Position numbers and translations under genes: made by a program. A stretch of DNA of 64,000 bases, from NCBI RefSeq assembly GCF_015057245.1, contig NZ_SVET01000002.1, positions 248,001-312,000 on the forward strand, given 5' to 3'. Source of the DNA: Pseudobutyrivibrio ruminis. GTDB taxonomy: Bacteria; Bacillota; Clostridia; Lachnospirales; Lachnospiraceae. Positions 26,811 through 35,817 of the stretch are shown here, one piece after another. A model generated the notes under the pieces. The model was not told the origin of the DNA. It did no database searches and saw only the letters and a program-made list of their open reading frames with translations. Every line of letters starts with the position of its first letter. Within the stretch, counting starts at the first letter, position 1.

Positions 26811-27770
26811 TTAATATTTATACTTTAGTTGATAGTAAGTAGTGTCATCTAAAGTTTTCTTTACTTGACTGTTGCTTGCATATGAACCTAATGTTGGGTC
26901 CATAAGTGTCCAATCTGTTCCATCAAACTGAATGATTTTATCAATCCAGCCTGTCTCCTTCGTATATACGGATATCCAGGCGTGATATTCCGTGCCGGCG
27001 TATCCGATTTCAAGCCGTGTTGGAATACCCTGGGACCTAAGCATCGCCCCCATAAGGGATGCATAGTCAAAACAGATTCCCGTGTTGGTAGCCAATGTAC
27101 TGTCTACATTTGGAATGTATCCTGACTGAACTGTCTCGGCCTTGTCATAGTCGTACTTAACATTTTTGGTGATGTAATGGTAAACGTTCTGAACCACCTC
27201 AATATCATTATTGGCACTGGCCGCCAGCTCCTGGCCCTTTTTCACCGCCTTGGAATTTGCATTGAAATCCACGTAAGCATTTGGATACAGGAACATACTA
27301 TATTCATCTTTTAGTGTTACGCTCACTGACTGAGTAAATGCCGCCGCATACTGATCATCATGCAAGTTTTCATAGACACCGATTTTATAGGTGCCACTGC
27401 CTTCGGATAAAGGATAGACATCGTAATTGCCATCCAAATCCATCAGATAGTTGTAAGTGTTTCCTGCTGGCGTTTCTATTAGCATTCTAACCTTAGCCGC
27501 TGAGCCTGTGTATTTCACCATAACATAGCCTTCGGAGGCGTTGCTCGCATCTATGGATGCATCCGCATTGGAATAAACCTCCACGCCACTGGCTTCTGGT
27601 GTAAGCACCCGAATGGTGTTGTCCCTAGAGCCCTTTGATTCCTTTGCCACCGCTCCAGATGAGCTTTCTGTGGTAGATGAATCGGAAGTAAAAGCTGGCT
27701 GTTGGTCTCCACAAGCTATAAAGCTAAGAGTAAGAACAATCAGTGAAAGCAAATATTTGTATTTCTTCAC
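26811..27770 (-). CDS. Transglutaminase-like lipoprotein
   Basis: 319 residues. The signal peptide ends in the lipobox SFIAC, then a Ser/Thr-rich linker and a beta-rich domain (about 50-155). The C-terminal transglutaminase-like core has the three expected catalytic segments: NTGICFDYASLM (Cys), YAGTEYHAWISVY (His) and WTLMDPTLG (Asp). The active site seems intact, so it may be a cysteine protease or cross-linking enzyme on the cell surface. It is 10 bases upstream of pilC in the same run; action on pilin-like proteins is possible but unproven. Confidence 0.88.
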   Translation of the reverse strand: MKKYKYLLSLIVLTLSFIACGDQQPAFTSDSSTTESSSGAVAKESKGSRDNTIRVLTPEASGVEVYSNADASIDASNASEGYVMVKYTGSAAKVRMLIETPAGNTYNYLMDLDGNYDVYPLSEGSGTYKIGVYENLHDDQYAAAFTQSVSVTLKDEYSMFLYPNAYVDFNANSKAVKKGQELAASANNDIEVVQNVYHYITKNVKYDYDKAETVQSGYIPNVDSTLATNTGICFDYASLMGAMLRSQGIPTRLEIGYAGTEYHAWISVYTKETGWIDKIIQFDGTDWTLMDPTLGSYASNSQVKKTLDDTTYYQLKYKY

Positions 27771-27789
27771 TTGCTTCCTCCACTGTTCC

Positions 27790-28212
27790 TTATTTATTTA
27801 AAATTCTAATTAACTCCACTTCACTGTTGAAATCATATTCTTCATCCTGTGTAACGCTGTAGATTTTGCCCTGCCATGAAGCATGGTCTCTGCCTGTCAC
27901 CATAAGGATGAAGCTGTCTTTTCCTATCAAAGGAAGTAAATCCGTTGTTTCAAAAAGCTTTTCTTTTGGATCTATATCTACAATCTTAAGAGTAGGATAT
28001 GTCTTTTTGAAAGCTCTATATCTAAATTTTTGTGCTGGGAACTCAACCGTATCCAAAAAGCTATTCATGATATTAAAGAAATCATCAACATCGGTATAGC
28101 TGATTGGCGTTTTATCGTAGCAGTTGTATAGCTTGCCACTAAAGCTTTCTTTATTTTCTATAGTGATACCAACACAATTGTGCATTCGTTTCATTCTGTC
28201 AGAGATGTTCAT
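27790..28212 (-). CDS. Hypothetical cytoplasmic protein
   Basis: 140 residues, no signal peptide or membrane helix. I do not recognise the family. It has a central FFNIMNSFLDTVEFPAQKFRYRAFKKT segment and an acidic C-terminal half ending in YSVTQDEEYDFNSEVELIRIL. It lies 2 bases after the BTAD-type regulator and before the transglutaminase-like lipoprotein, so it belongs to the same transcript. Confidence 0.75.
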   Translation of the reverse strand: MNISDRMKRMHNCVGITIENKESFSGKLYNCYDKTPISYTDVDDFFNIMNSFLDTVEFPAQKFRYRAFKKTYPTLKIVDIDPKEKLFETTDLLPLIGKDSFILMVTGRDHASWQGKIYSVTQDEEYDFNSEVELIRILNK

Positions 28213-28214
28213 AG

Positions 28215-29459
28215 CTATTCCCCTTTAACCATATCCTGAAGCTCTGCTGTATCTGCATCTGTTCCAGCACTTGCAAGATTAACTGGTGCAAGATGATACT
28301 GGATGTAGCGCTTTCTAGATTCCTTGCTAAGGTTTTCGTTGATTCTGGCCTGAACCAAAACGCAGTCCTCCTGAGTGATATCTAAAAGTAAAACTACAAA
28401 CTGATTGTTACTATATCTGGCGTACATATCGCCACCTCTTGCTGATGTACGGATTGCTTCTGAAAGCTCCTCAGCAAGATTTTCTAATCTGTCGGAATCG
28501 TTAAGACCAAAGCCCTTGCCATCTGTGATGGTGCAAAGCATAAGCCATGCTGCCTGACCTGAACGTCTAATGACACGCTTAATATATCTGTATGTCTCAA
28601 CGAAAGTAGGATATGTGCAGTTGAATGCACCCTGTATTTCTTCCTTTGATGTATCGAGGTTTCTCTTTACCTCGCTAATCATATCTGTATTGTTCTTAAT
28701 CTGTGCGCCTAGTCTATCAAGCTGGTCGTTCATAGCTGATGCAACAGAAACACCAAGCTCCTCAAACATGAGAGTCTCAGTATCCTCGTATAATTTTAAT
28801 GCATCCTTTGTGTTACCAACCTCGATGAGGGCACGCATTTCGTATGTCTGCCATCCATCGTATGGATAGATATCGTTAGCCTTGTGGCTAAGCTCATACA
28901 TTTTCTTGTATTCTTTTTGTAATTCGTATATTTCTAAAAGCTGCTTTAAGCAACGGTCAAAAAGCTTTTTAAGCCTTACCTGAGTAGTTACAACCCACTC
29001 GTAGCCACTAAGTGTAGCAAGGAAATCTCCATTATAAAGAGCACAAGCCTCCTCCAGAAGCTTCTGCTGTTCCTTGGCATCCTCTGCACCCAGGGCATTC
29101 TTTGCAAGCTCTTCGAATTTGACTGCGTCGCACTCGATAGTCACAAATGGATTGATAGAATATGTTCCACGCTTGATGTAAACATAGTCTTCATCTGGAA
29201 TATCAAGGGCAGCCAGGGATTTTCTTAATCTAAATACAATAGCTCTAAGGCTATTAGATTCATCAGCAATCTCTTCATTATGGAAAAGATTGTAAATAAC
29301 CTGATCTCTAGCAATACCGTTTGTGTAATAAACCAGCATCTGGAAAAGCTGATTTACCTTAGTTGTGTTATTACGTTCTAGTACAATAGGTACATCATTA
29401 CATGTGATGTCTAACTTACCTAAAAAATCTGCTTTAATAAGAATTTTTGAATCGTACAT
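28215..29459 (-). CDS. BTAD/SARP-like transcriptional regulator with degenerate GGDEF-like domain
   Basis: 414 residues. The N-terminal winged-helix part (about 8-105; SLRAIVFRLRKSLAALDI) resembles the OmpR-like DNA-binding domain of SARP-type activators. A bacterial transcriptional activation domain of TPR type follows (about 115-260). The C-terminal 140 residues look like a GGDEF fold: RGGDMYARYSNNQFVVLLL aligns with the usual segment, but SNNQF replaces GGDEF, so no cyclase activity is expected. As first gene of the pilus-like run it probably controls that operon. Confidence 0.8.
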   Translation of the reverse strand: MYDSKILIKADFLGKLDITCNDVPIVLERNNTTKVNQLFQMLVYYTNGIARDQVIYNLFHNEEIADESNSLRAIVFRLRKSLAALDIPDEDYVYIKRGTYSINPFVTIECDAVKFEELAKNALGAEDAKEQQKLLEEACALYNGDFLATLSGYEWVVTTQVRLKKLFDRCLKQLLEIYELQKEYKKMYELSHKANDIYPYDGWQTYEMRALIEVGNTKDALKLYEDTETLMFEELGVSVASAMNDQLDRLGAQIKNNTDMISEVKRNLDTSKEEIQGAFNCTYPTFVETYRYIKRVIRRSGQAAWLMLCTITDGKGFGLNDSDRLENLAEELSEAIRTSARGGDMYARYSNNQFVVLLLDITQEDCVLVQARINENLSKESRKRYIQYHLAPVNLASAGTDADTAELQDMVKGE

Positions 29460-29536
29460 AGTTCTCCCTTTTTAGCTAATCCATTTCATTACAAATAAAA
29501 GTATAAAATAACAAAATGTTATTGTAAATAACCAAA

Positions 29537-29560
29537 TAGCCTGCAGCTTTCTGCAGGCTA
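29537..29560 (-). terminator. Terminator after pth
   Basis: A perfect 10-bp stem, TAGCCTGCAG (29537-29546) and CTGCAGGCTA (29551-29560), loop of 4. TTTGGTTATTT follows on the minus strand. It lies 6 bases past the pth stop. Confidence 0.85.
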
Positions 29561-29566
29561 TAACAG

Positions 29567-30142
29567 CTATTCAACTTTTTCTTTGACATTGAATTGGTTC
29601 ATGGCTCCATCCAAATTATCTTCTAAAAACAACTCTAACGCTCCAATCACCTTGTCCATAGAGGCGTCAACACGCTCTCTGTCCTCAGCGTCATAGTGAC
29701 CGAGCACATGGCTAACCATGTCACCATTTTCACACTCTCCAACTCCCACACGAATTCGAGGGAAAACATTCGAACCGGTATGTGCAATTATATTTTTTAG
29801 TCCATTGTGACCACCAGCACTTCCCTTTTTTCTAACTCTGATGTTGCCTGTAGAAAGTGATACATCATCAGAGATAACCAAAAGCTCTGTTTCTGGGTCC
29901 ACTTCATAATAATCACACATCTCGCGAACGCATTCTCCGCTAAGGTTCATATACGTCTGAGGCTTTACCAGCATAACCTTGTGGCCATTTATAACGCCCT
30001 TTCCTACAATGCCTTTGTGCTCCTTGTGAGAGACTTCTATCCCAAACTTTTTCGAGATGGCGTCGATGGCTTCAAATCCAACATTATGCCTTGTTCCTTC
30101 ATATTTCCTTTCAGGATTGCCTAGACCAACAATTAAAAACAT
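29567..30142 (-). CDS. pth: Peptidyl-tRNA hydrolase
   Basis: 191 residues, normal for bacterial Pth. It releases peptides from peptidyl-tRNAs dropped from stalled ribosomes. Catalytic pieces are intact: GLGNPERKYEGTRHNVGF (Asn and His), SDDVSLSTGNIRVRKKGSAGGHNGLKNI (Asp and the substrate-clamping loop). It starts 5 bases after the spoVG stop and ends the glgC-glgD-spoVG-pth transcript. Confidence 0.96.
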   Translation of the reverse strand: MFLIVGLGNPERKYEGTRHNVGFEAIDAISKKFGIEVSHKEHKGIVGKGVINGHKVMLVKPQTYMNLSGECVREMCDYYEVDPETELLVISDDVSLSTGNIRVRKKGSAGGHNGLKNIIAHTGSNVFPRIRVGVGECENGDMVSHVLGHYDAEDRERVDASMDKVIGALELFLEDNLDGAMNQFNVKEKVE

Positions 30143-30147
30143 AAATC

Positions 30148-30408
30148 TTACTCTGGGAACTCTTCCTTATACTTATTAAGGATCATTGTCTGCATCTGCT
30201 CTCTTGTTGTTGAGCGAATAGGATGAGCAATATCCTTGTAGCCGCCTTCTGAACCACGTCTAGATGGCATAGCGATGAAAAGTCCTTTATCTCCTTCAAT
30301 AATCTTGATGTCGTGAATAACAAACTCTTCGTCAATTGTTACTGAAACAACTGCCTTCATCTTACCTTCTTTTTCGATTTTACGGATTCTAATGTCTGTG
30401 ATTTGCAT
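30148..30408 (-). CDS. spoVG: SpoVG family RNA/DNA-binding regulator
   Basis: 86 residues. [19 protein letters not shown] and the [21 protein letters not shown] segment are diagnostic. SpoVG proteins bind nucleic acids and tune gene expression, often sporulation or envelope genes, by a mechanism that varies between species. GGGGAGG lies 7 bases upstream. Placement between glgD and pth (2- and 5-base gaps) ties it to glycogen synthesis expression here. Confidence 0.95.
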   Translation of the reverse strand: MQITDIRIRKIEKEGKMKAVVSVTIDEEFVIHDIKIIEGDKGLFIAMPSRRGSEGGYKDIAHPIRSTTREQMQTMILNKYKEEFPE

Positions 30409-30410
30409 TG

Positions 30411-31544
30411 TTATACCTCCCCAACTGGCATATCGTATCTGTTTTTGTTTCCGGTAACTATGCGGACTCCGTTTTCCCCAATATATGTGGATCCGCTGAG
30501 CAATGTCTCATGGCTTTCAACAATGCAATTCTCTACGTGCACGTTGTCCCCTATGTATGCTCCATTTAAAATGACACAATTCTTAACAACCGAATTGTTG
30601 CCAACAAAGGCCTTTTTAAATAGTACAGAATTCTCAACCGTACTGTTAATGATACATCCTCCTGCAACCAATGAATTCGTAACCTTTGAACCTGTGTTGT
30701 ATTTAGCAGGTGGTAGGTCGTGTGTCTTTGAGAAAACTCCTGGTTCAGTATGGAAGAAGTTATCTCTAACATCCTTTCTAAGGAAATCCATGTTTGCTTT
30801 GAAGTAGCTATCTACGTCTGCAAGATTTGCCCAATAACCTTCCATTCTGTAGCCGTAGATTCTCTTCATGTTTTTGTATCTAATGAGAATATCTGTTACA
30901 AAATTGTACCTGCCCTCTCTATTGCACTCCTCAAGCAAATCGATGAGAGCTCTTCTTCTGATGACATAGACACCAGCTGAAACAATATCAGAAGTAGCAA
31001 CCATTGGCTTCTCTTCGAACTCTGTAATTCTGCCGTCTCTATCCATCTCTACAACACCGTAGCGGTTGATGTCGTCACCCTCTGGCAACTTTGCGCACAC
31101 TACTGTGATGTCTGCCTGTTTCTTAATGTGGTAATCAAGTACCTTATTGAAATCAAGCTTGTAAACACAATCACCACTTGCAATGATAACATATGGCTCA
31201 TGTCTTTTCTTTAAGAAATCAATATTTTGCCAAATGGCATCGGCTGTACCTCTGTACCACCAACTATTGTTTGTTGTAACTGTTGGTGTAAATAGGAAGA
31301 GACCTCCCTGCTTTCTACCAAAGTTCCACCACTTTGCTGAATTAAGATGCTCGTTCAATGAACGTGCGTTGTACTGCGACAGCACAGCAACTGTCTGGAT
31401 GTGTGAGTTTGTCATGTTTGAAAGGACAAAATCAATACATCTATAGCTTCCACCTACTGGCATCGCTGCGATAGCGCGCTTCTCAGTAAGCTCATGCATT
31501 CTACTGCTGTTTCCACCTGCTAGAATAATACCTAATGCTTTCAT
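30411..31544 (-). CDS. glgD: Glucose-1-phosphate adenylyltransferase subunit GlgD
   Basis: 377 residues: an N-terminal nucleotidyltransferase domain ([20 protein letters not shown]) and a C-terminal left-handed beta-helix (hexapeptide repeats, about 270-365). GlgD is the non-catalytic or regulatory partner of GlgC; together they make ADP-glucose for glycogen. It overlaps glgC by 4 bp (ATGA), consistent with coupled translation of a heteromer. Confidence 0.93.
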   Translation of the reverse strand: MKALGIILAGGNSSRMHELTEKRAIAAMPVGGSYRCIDFVLSNMTNSHIQTVAVLSQYNARSLNEHLNSAKWWNFGRKQGGLFLFTPTVTTNNSWWYRGTADAIWQNIDFLKKRHEPYVIIASGDCVYKLDFNKVLDYHIKKQADITVVCAKLPEGDDINRYGVVEMDRDGRITEFEEKPMVATSDIVSAGVYVIRRRALIDLLEECNREGRYNFVTDILIRYKNMKRIYGYRMEGYWANLADVDSYFKANMDFLRKDVRDNFFHTEPGVFSKTHDLPPAKYNTGSKVTNSLVAGGCIINSTVENSVLFKKAFVGNNSVVKNCVILNGAYIGDNVHVENCIVESHETLLSGSTYIGENGVRIVTGNKNRYDMPVGEV

Positions 31545-32815
31545 ACTCGATCACCTGCCTTGATAATATAGCCGCCACTAGCCAACTGTCCGTCAGGATA
31601 ATCTGCTTCGCTAGTCTCGCCCTTGATAGCTGTATTTTTACCTATAGTAACGTTTGCTGGAACAACTGAGTTCTCCCCGATAACTGCCAATCCAAATGAA
31701 TAGATGCTGGCGTTAAGCTTGCTCTCAGCCTCGGCTCCCTGTCCGATTTTTGTTCCTTCGCCTATGACTGTATTCTCGGCGATAATCGATTTATCTACTA
31801 CACAGTTCTTTCCAATAACTGCGCCTTCCATAATAATTGAATCGCGAACCACCGCGCCTTCATCAATTACTACACCTGCGCCTAGAACTGAGTTGTACAC
31901 CTCTCCATAAATCTGAGCACCTGCTCCAATTATTGCTTTTTCAACTACTGCAGTAGATGCAACAAACTGTGGCTCAATGATATTTTGATTAGTGTAAATC
32001 TTCCAGAACTCTTCATATAAGTTAAACTCTGGAATTAAATCAATAAGCTCCATATTGGCTTCCCAATATGATCCAAGTGTTCCTACATCCTTCCAATAGC
32101 TGTTGAACTCGTAGGCATACATTGGAGCTCCCTTTTCGTGGAGGTATGGTAAAACGTGTTTACCAAAATCGCAATTGCTCTGATTCTTGAGAGCAAGGAG
32201 TGATTCCTTTAATGCCTTCCAACTAAATATATAGATACCCATTGAAGCAAGGTTGCTTCTTGGATGCTCTGGCTTTTCTTCGAATTCGCTGATACGTTTT
32301 TCATCATCAGCAATAACAACTCCAAATCGAGATGCTTCTTCGATTGGTACTGGAATTACTGCGATTGTAACATCAGCACCTTTTGCCTTATGAAAATCTA
32401 ACATGGCTTCATAATCCATCTTGTAGATATGATCTCCTGAGAGAATCAATACATACTCTGGATTATAGTTCTCCATGTACTTAAGGTTTTGGAAAATGGC
32501 GTTGGCTGTGCCTGAATACCACTCACTTGTGTCGCTCTTCTCATAAGGAGGAAGAACGGTCACACCACCATTATTCCTGTCCAAGTCCCAAGGAATACCA
32601 ATTCCTATGTGTGAGTTAAGGACTAATGGCTGGTACTGAGTAAGTACGCCAACGGTATCAATTCCCGAATTGATACAATTTGACAGAGGGAAATCGATTA
32701 TTCGATATTTACCTCCGAAAGAAACTGCTGGCTTTGCTACATCTGAAGTTAGAACCCCCAGTCTGCTTCCCTGCCCGCCAGCGAGAAGCATGGCAATCAT
32801 TTCTTTTCTAATCAT
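31541..32815 (-). CDS. glgC: Glucose-1-phosphate adenylyltransferase GlgC
   Basis: 424 residues from ATG 32815, matching the usual start [23 protein letters not shown]; the frame is open 7 codons further up. It makes ADP-glucose from glucose 1-phosphate and ATP. The G-rich loop [28 protein letters not shown] and FEEKP segments mark the active site; a hexapeptide beta-helix follows (about 290-395). First gene of the glgC-glgD-spoVG-pth run. Confidence 0.95.
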   Translation of the reverse strand: MIRKEMIAMLLAGGQGSRLGVLTSDVAKPAVSFGGKYRIIDFPLSNCINSGIDTVGVLTQYQPLVLNSHIGIGIPWDLDRNNGGVTVLPPYEKSDTSEWYSGTANAIFQNLKYMENYNPEYVLILSGDHIYKMDYEAMLDFHKAKGADVTIAVIPVPIEEASRFGVVIADDEKRISEFEEKPEHPRSNLASMGIYIFSWKALKESLLALKNQSNCDFGKHVLPYLHEKGAPMYAYEFNSYWKDVGTLGSYWEANMELIDLIPEFNLYEEFWKIYTNQNIIEPQFVASTAVVEKAIIGAGAQIYGEVYNSVLGAGVVIDEGAVVRDSIIMEGAVIGKNCVVDKSIIAENTVIGEGTKIGQGAEAESKLNASIYSFGLAVIGENSVVPANVTIGKNTAIKGETSEADYPDGQLASGGYIIKAGDRV

Positions 32816-32871
32816 CCTATCATCTGCCTTTCTCATGGTGTCAGTTAAGGATGTGCATAACGCACTCCCCG

Positions 32872-32946
32872 TTGTGAATTGTAATTAAATTCACAATCTT
32901 GTACATTTAGTATAACAAAGTGAATATTTTGGTGCAATAATATTCA
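32872..32946 (-). promoter_or_regulatory. glgC promoter with two inverted repeats
   Basis: Minus-strand promoter: TTGCAC (32937-32932), 17 bases, TATACT (32914-32909). A perfect 9-bp inverted repeat TTGTGAATT-N7-AATTCACAA (32872-32896) lies just downstream of the -10, where a bound repressor would block elongation. A second repeat TGAATATT-N10-AATATTCA (32921-32946) covers the -35 region. Confidence 0.7.
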
Positions 32947-33084
32947 TAATTTTTTACTATAACATCGTTAATAGTTAGACAATTCCCCGTAAATTTTACT
33001 AATTCATATAATGTACCTTGAAACTCAAGGTTTTTAGGTTTAAATTATTGAGGGTATAATAATATATAAAGAAGGAAATTTTTC

Positions 33085-34464
33085 ATGTACAAAATTGATT
33101 TTAATAACAAGATACACGTTCACTTTATTGGAATCGGTGGAATAAGCATGAGCGGCCTTGCTGAGATATTGCTTGGCGCTGGCTTTACTATCTCTGGTTC
33201 TGATAGAGAAGAAAGTGATCTCACAGCTCATTTAGCATCACTTGGAGCAAAGGTTAGTTATCCACAGGCAGCTGAAAATATCACTTCAGATATCGACCTT
33301 ATTGTTTATACTGCTGCAATCCGTGAGGATAACCCTGAGTTCGCTGCTGCAAAAGCTTCTGGCAAGCCAATGCTTACAAGAGCTGAGCTCCTCGGTGAGA
33401 TTATGGAGAACTACACTCGTTCAATTGCCGTTGCAGGAACTCACGGCAAGACAACAACCACATCAATGGTTAGCCAGATTCTCCTTGAGACTGCAGACGA
33501 CCCTACTATTTCTGTAGGCGGTATCTTGGATGCTATTGGAAGCAATGTTCATGTTGGCGACAGCGATGTATTTATTACAGAAGCTTGTGAGTACACAAAC
33601 AGCTACCATTCATTCTTCCCTAAATACAACATTATTCTTAATGTAGAAGCAGATCACCTTGATTTCTTCAAGAATCTTGAGAACTATCGGGCTTCATTTA
33701 AGAAGTTTGCCGGCAACACATCAGACGACGGTATTCTTATTATTAATAATGAGATTGATGACGTTGAGTATTTCACTGAGGGATTAAAGTGTCAGGTTAT
33801 CACCTATTCTCTTAAGGAAGGCGCTGATATTTATCCTACAGACATTACATATAATGAAAAGGGCTTTGCTAGCTTTACTCCTATATTCAACGGAAAGGCT
33901 ATGGAAAGAGTTTCATTAAACGTTCCTGGCGACCACAACATCAGCAATTCACTTGCTGCTATCGCACTTGCTACTGAGATGGGCATTTCATTTGACCATA
34001 TCAAGGCAGGACTTGCAAAGTTCGGTGGTGCTCACAGACGTTTCGAGCTTAAGGGACATTTCAATGGCGCAACTGTAATCGATGACTACGCTCATCACCC
34101 AACAGAAATCGCTGCCAGCCTTGCAGCTGCTGCAAACTACCCACACAACAGAGTGGTTGTTTGCTTCCAGCCACACACATACACTCGTACACTTAGCTTC
34201 CTTGACGATTTTGCTAAGGCTCTTTCAGCAGCAGATGTTGTAGTTCTTGCAGACATCTACGCAGCTAGAGAACCAGACATCTACGGTGTAAGCTCAAAGG
34301 ACATTGCAGATAGAATCGAAAAGCTAGGAACCGAAGTTCATTATTTGGGTTCTTTTGACCAATGTGAAAAATTTTTAGAAAAAAATATTGTAAACAACGA
34401 CTTGTTGATAACTATGGGCGCAGGAAATGTGTATTTAGTAGGCGAACATCTACTTCAGAAATAG
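33085..34464 (+). CDS. murC: UDP-N-acetylmuramate-L-alanine ligase
   Basis: 459 residues, full length. It adds L-Ala to UDP-MurNAc in peptidoglycan synthesis. N-terminal Rossmann loop GIGGISMSGLAEILL, central ATP loop AGTHGKTTTTSMV, and the C-terminal ligase domain with DDYAHHPTEI are all present. AAGGAAA lies upstream of the ATG, and a TATAAT (33055-33060) 25 bases before it may be the -10. The stop codon lies directly beside the first DnaA box of the next intergenic region. Confidence 0.96.
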   Translation: MYKIDFNNKIHVHFIGIGGISMSGLAEILLGAGFTISGSDREESDLTAHLASLGAKVSYPQAAENITSDIDLIVYTAAIREDNPEFAAAKASGKPMLTRAELLGEIMENYTRSIAVAGTHGKTTTTSMVSQILLETADDPTISVGGILDAIGSNVHVGDSDVFITEACEYTNSYHSFFPKYNIILNVEADHLDFFKNLENYRASFKKFAGNTSDDGILIINNEIDDVEYFTEGLKCQVITYSLKEGADIYPTDITYNEKGFASFTPIFNGKAMERVSLNVPGDHNISNSLAAIALATEMGISFDHIKAGLAKFGGAHRRFELKGHFNGATVIDDYAHHPTEIAASLAAAANYPHNRVVVCFQPHTYTRTLSFLDDFAKALSAADVVVLADIYAAREPDIYGVSSKDIADRIEKLGTEVHYLGSFDQCEKFLEKNIVNNDLLITMGAGNVYLVGEHLLQK

Positions 34465-34570
34465 TTATCCACATTATCCACATTTTTGAACGGATTTATC
34501 CCCCTCGAAAATGTGGATTTTTTTATGCCCTATTTTCAATGGGTCATAATAGTTATCCACATTATCCACA
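34460..34570 (+). promoter_or_regulatory. DnaA-box cluster: two tandem pairs of TTATCCACA
   Basis: Perfect DnaA boxes at 34465-34473, 34474-34482, 34553-34561 and 34562-34570, all in the same orientation. They form two contiguous pairs inside an exact 23-bp direct repeat (34460-34482 and 34548-34570) spaced 88 bp. They lie upstream of the dnaD- and dnaI-like genes, so DnaA could regulate primosome expression or be titrated here. Confidence 0.8.
34476..34524 (+). terminator. Terminator after murC
   Basis: ATCCACATTTT (34476-34486) pairs with AAAATGTGGAT (34508-34518), followed by seven Ts. The left arm overlaps the second DnaA box, so DnaA binding and termination use the same DNA. Confidence 0.85.
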
Positions 34571-34577
34571 GAAGCCA

Positions 34578-34645
34578 CAAACCCTTTATTTACAAGGGTT
34601 TGCGGGGTCTCGCCTCTTTTCTTTTCAGAATTACTTTGATATAAT
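34578..34645 (+). promoter_or_regulatory. Hairpin and extended -10 promoter of the dnaD-dnaI-prs operon
   Basis: CAAACCCTT (34578-34586) and AAGGGTTTG (34594-34602) form a 9-bp hairpin followed by a pyrimidine-rich tract. Downstream, TGATATAAT at 34637-34645 is an extended -10 (TGnTATAAT) with a weak -35, about 30 bases before the dnaD-like start. Confidence 0.6.
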
Positions 34646-34675
34646 TCGGTTCATTAAGAGGGAGAGGATTTGAAT

Positions 34676-35803
34676 ATGGCTGACATCATGCTACATACCA
34701 GCACTAACACTGGTTTTACTTGCATTTCTAATACTTTTATTGACGATTACATGAAAGATGCCAATGGAGAGTACGTAAAGATTTACCTTTATCTGCTTCG
34801 TTGTCTTAATCGAGAGGATTTTGATTTTTCCATCTCGCAGTTGGCGGACTGCTTAGACCACACAGAAAAAGATGTAATGCGTGCATTTACTTATTGGGAG
34901 AAAGTAGGCTTGCTTCGTCTTGAGTACTCTGCAGATAATGAGCTTTCAGGAATCTGTCTAGTGGATGTGAATGATATGCACTCATTCACATCAGTAAACT
35001 ACACTGCACCTACCACTGCGGCTCCAGCTTCTGTCGCTGCTGCCACAGGCGCACCTGCAGTTTCAGATAAGGCTATTAACAACACTGTACCATTCAGACC
35101 AAGCTACAGCTCAGATCAGCTTGATGCTTTCAAGGAGAACGATGAGGTTAGCGATCTTATTTTCGCTACACAGACTTACTTCAAGAGACCACTTTCTGTA
35201 ACAGATATGAACACATTATTATTCTGGTACGACAGTCTCCACATGTCTGTTGATTTGATTCAGTATCTTATTGAGACCAGCATCGACGAAGGTCACAGCA
35301 GCATCCACTACATGGACACTGTTGCTCGTAACTGGGCCGACGATGGAATCACTACAGTGGCTGAAGCAATTAAATCTAGCAGTGCACATACAAACGCAGC
35401 TTACACAATCAAGCGTGCACTTGGCATCGGAAATCGCGATTTAGTTGATTCAGAGTTAAACTACATCGACAAATGGGTTAACGTTTACAACTTCTCACTT
35501 GATATCATCACAGAAGCTTGCGAACGCACCATCACCCAGACTAACAAACCAAGCTTTAAATATGCAGATACAATCATTACCAGCTGGCACAATTCAGGAG
35601 TAAAGTCTCTTGATGACATTGCCAAGCTTGATTCGGAATTTACAAAGGCATCTGTTGCCAAGCTTTCTTCTGCTAACCGTGCAAAAGCAGCTCAGGCAAA
35701 CAACGCCACAGCGGCCCGCGCAAAGGCCAACAACAAGTTCCATAATTTCTCACAGAGAGATTATGATTTTGAAGCACTTGAAAAGAAGCTTCTTGGGCAC
35801 TAA
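34676..35803 (+). CDS. DnaD/DnaB-family primosome protein
   Basis: 375 residues from ATG 34676 (AGAGG 8 bases upstream). An N-terminal winged-helix (about 25-85) is followed by an Ala/Pro/Thr-rich linker (about 105-150). Two DnaD-type helical repeats follow, ending in YMDTVARNWADDGITTVAEA and YADTIITSWHNSGVKSLDDI; this Y-x-x-x-I-x-x-W motif binds DNA. DnaD proteins help load the replicative helicase at the origin or at restarted forks. The next gene encodes the helicase loader. Confidence 0.9.
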   Translation: MADIMLHTSTNTGFTCISNTFIDDYMKDANGEYVKIYLYLLRCLNREDFDFSISQLADCLDHTEKDVMRAFTYWEKVGLLRLEYSADNELSGICLVDVNDMHSFTSVNYTAPTTAAPASVAAATGAPAVSDKAINNTVPFRPSYSSDQLDAFKENDEVSDLIFATQTYFKRPLSVTDMNTLLFWYDSLHMSVDLIQYLIETSIDEGHSSIHYMDTVARNWADDGITTVAEAIKSSSAHTNAAYTIKRALGIGNRDLVDSELNYIDKWVNVYNFSLDIITEACERTITQTNKPSFKYADTIITSWHNSGVKSLDDIAKLDSEFTKASVAKLSSANRAKAAQANNATAARAKANNKFHNFSQRDYDFEALEKKLLGH

Positions 35804-35817
35804 AGGGAGGTTAATTT

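Noticed and set aside
28215..29459. Active diguanylate cyclase
   Set aside because: The GGDEF motif reads SNNQF, so catalytic residues are missing.
34460..34675. Chromosomal origin of replication
   Set aside because: DnaA boxes are present, but dnaA, dnaN, rpmH or rnpA are not nearby and no clear AT-rich unwinding element is next to the boxes. A regulatory or titration cluster fits better.
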